Assembly (NCBI GenBank): GCA_018241665.1
Contig: JAFEDK010000026.1
Span: 62,001 to 126,000, forward strand
Length of the DNA: 64,000 bases
Reading direction: 5' to 3'
Source of the DNA: Pseudomonadota bacterium
Lineage (GTDB): Bacteria > Pseudomonadota > Gammaproteobacteria > Burkholderiales > Rhodocyclaceae
Shown: one piece after another, positions 63,748 through 64,000 of the stretch
Position numbering within the stretch: position 1 is the stretch's first letter
Layout: the number at the start of each line of letters is the position of its first letter
Translations under genes and position numbers: made by a program
The notes under the pieces: generated by a model
Told to the model about the DNA's origin: nothing
Database searches by the model: none
What the model saw: the letters and a program-made list of their open reading frames with translations, nothing else

Positions 63748-64000
63748 TCAGGAAGTCGCCGCGGCACGCGTCCGCAACGCATCGGCAACCGTCGGATAGC
63801 GCAGGCGCGCGCGCAGTTCCCGCTTGATGCGCTCGTTCTTCAGGCGGCGCGACTCGGCCATGAAAGAGAGCGTCATCTCCGACAGGCGTCCGCTGAGCTC
63901 GCTGCGCGGCAGGCGCGGCGGGCGCGGCAGGCCCAGCGTGTCGGCAACCAGATCGAAATACCCGCCCATCCGCAGCGCGCTGTCGTCGCAAGCGTTGTAA
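63748..64000 (-). CDS. C-terminus of an NAD-dependent epimerase/SDR-like protein (partial, cut at right edge)
   Basis: The frame is open past position 64000, reading YNACDDSALRMGGYFDLVADTLGLPRPPRL before SGRLSEMTLSFMAESRRLKNERIKRELRARLRYPTVADALRT. This is the usual end of YeeZ/SDR epimerases next to hemJ in betaproteobacteria (nucleoside-diphosphate-sugar epimerase-like, unknown substrate). The ATG at 63969 is internal. Only about 84 residues are visible. Confidence 0.8.
   Translation of the reverse strand, partial: YNACDDSALRMGGYFDLVADTLGLPRPPRLPRSELSGRLSEMTLSFMAESRRLKNERIKRELRARLRYPTVADALRTRAAATS

Overview
The window is one GC-rich stretch (AT-rich only in a few intergenic islands) of a betaproteobacterial chromosome. 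Gene content and order (O-acetylhomoserine methionine synthesis, betaproteobacterial PilE-FimT-PilV-PilW-PilX-PilY1 cluster, pilTU divergent from yggS-proC-yggT-yggU, MocR-controlled GABA genes) fit Rhodocyclales, Azospira-like; the genus is an inference. There is no prophage, insertion sequence, CRISPR array or rRNA. Both edges cut genes: an EAL-like C-terminus at the left and an NAD-dependent epimerase C-terminus at the right.

Region 1 (0.5-17.6 kb, almost all minus strand) is a sulfur block. An AraC regulator leads an operon of AhpD-like protein, acyl-CoA-dehydrogenase-like flavoprotein and a sulfonate/taurine-type ABC importer. It is followed by a YeeE/YedE pair, a FadL porin, cysK-cysE-xre, an RBBP9-like hydrolase, sulfate-binding protein, an exported metallo-beta-lactamase-fold hydrolase, and metY-metX with a small unknown gene. 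Four of these transcription units share one operator/promoter architecture: TTGGTT, exactly 21 nt, then a -10-like hexamer.

Region 2 (17.7-33.2 kb) has a 1318-residue single-module NRPS-like membrane synthetase with the domain layout of epsilon-poly-L-lysine synthetase, tRNA-Pro(CGG), ispB, ugpQ with a UgpB-like binding protein, a lipoprotein, a coupled EAL / HD-GYP pair, an aldo/keto reductase, rlmM, rhlE, and tRNA-Thr(CGT) with tRNA-His(GTG).

Region 3 (33.3-45 kb) has the type IV minor pilin/PilY1 operon, a TonB-like protein, a LysR regulator, and a haloacid dehalogenase next to malate synthase.

Region 4 (45.2-57.1 kb) is a GABA/polyamine island: a MocR/GabR-type regulator divergent from a PotABCD-type importer, gabD, gabT, a DcaP-like porin and glutamate dehydrogenase. 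Together these could carry an amine from the outer membrane to succinate, with glutamate recycled to 2-oxoglutarate.

Region 5 (57.2-64 kb) holds yggU-yggT-proC-yggS, divergent pilT-pilU, an rRNA methyltransferase, hemJ and the truncated epimerase. Three REPIN-like inverted-repeat pairs (0.34, 7.05 and 45.04 kb) and one 125-bp MITE-like palindrome (61.99 kb) lie between genes.
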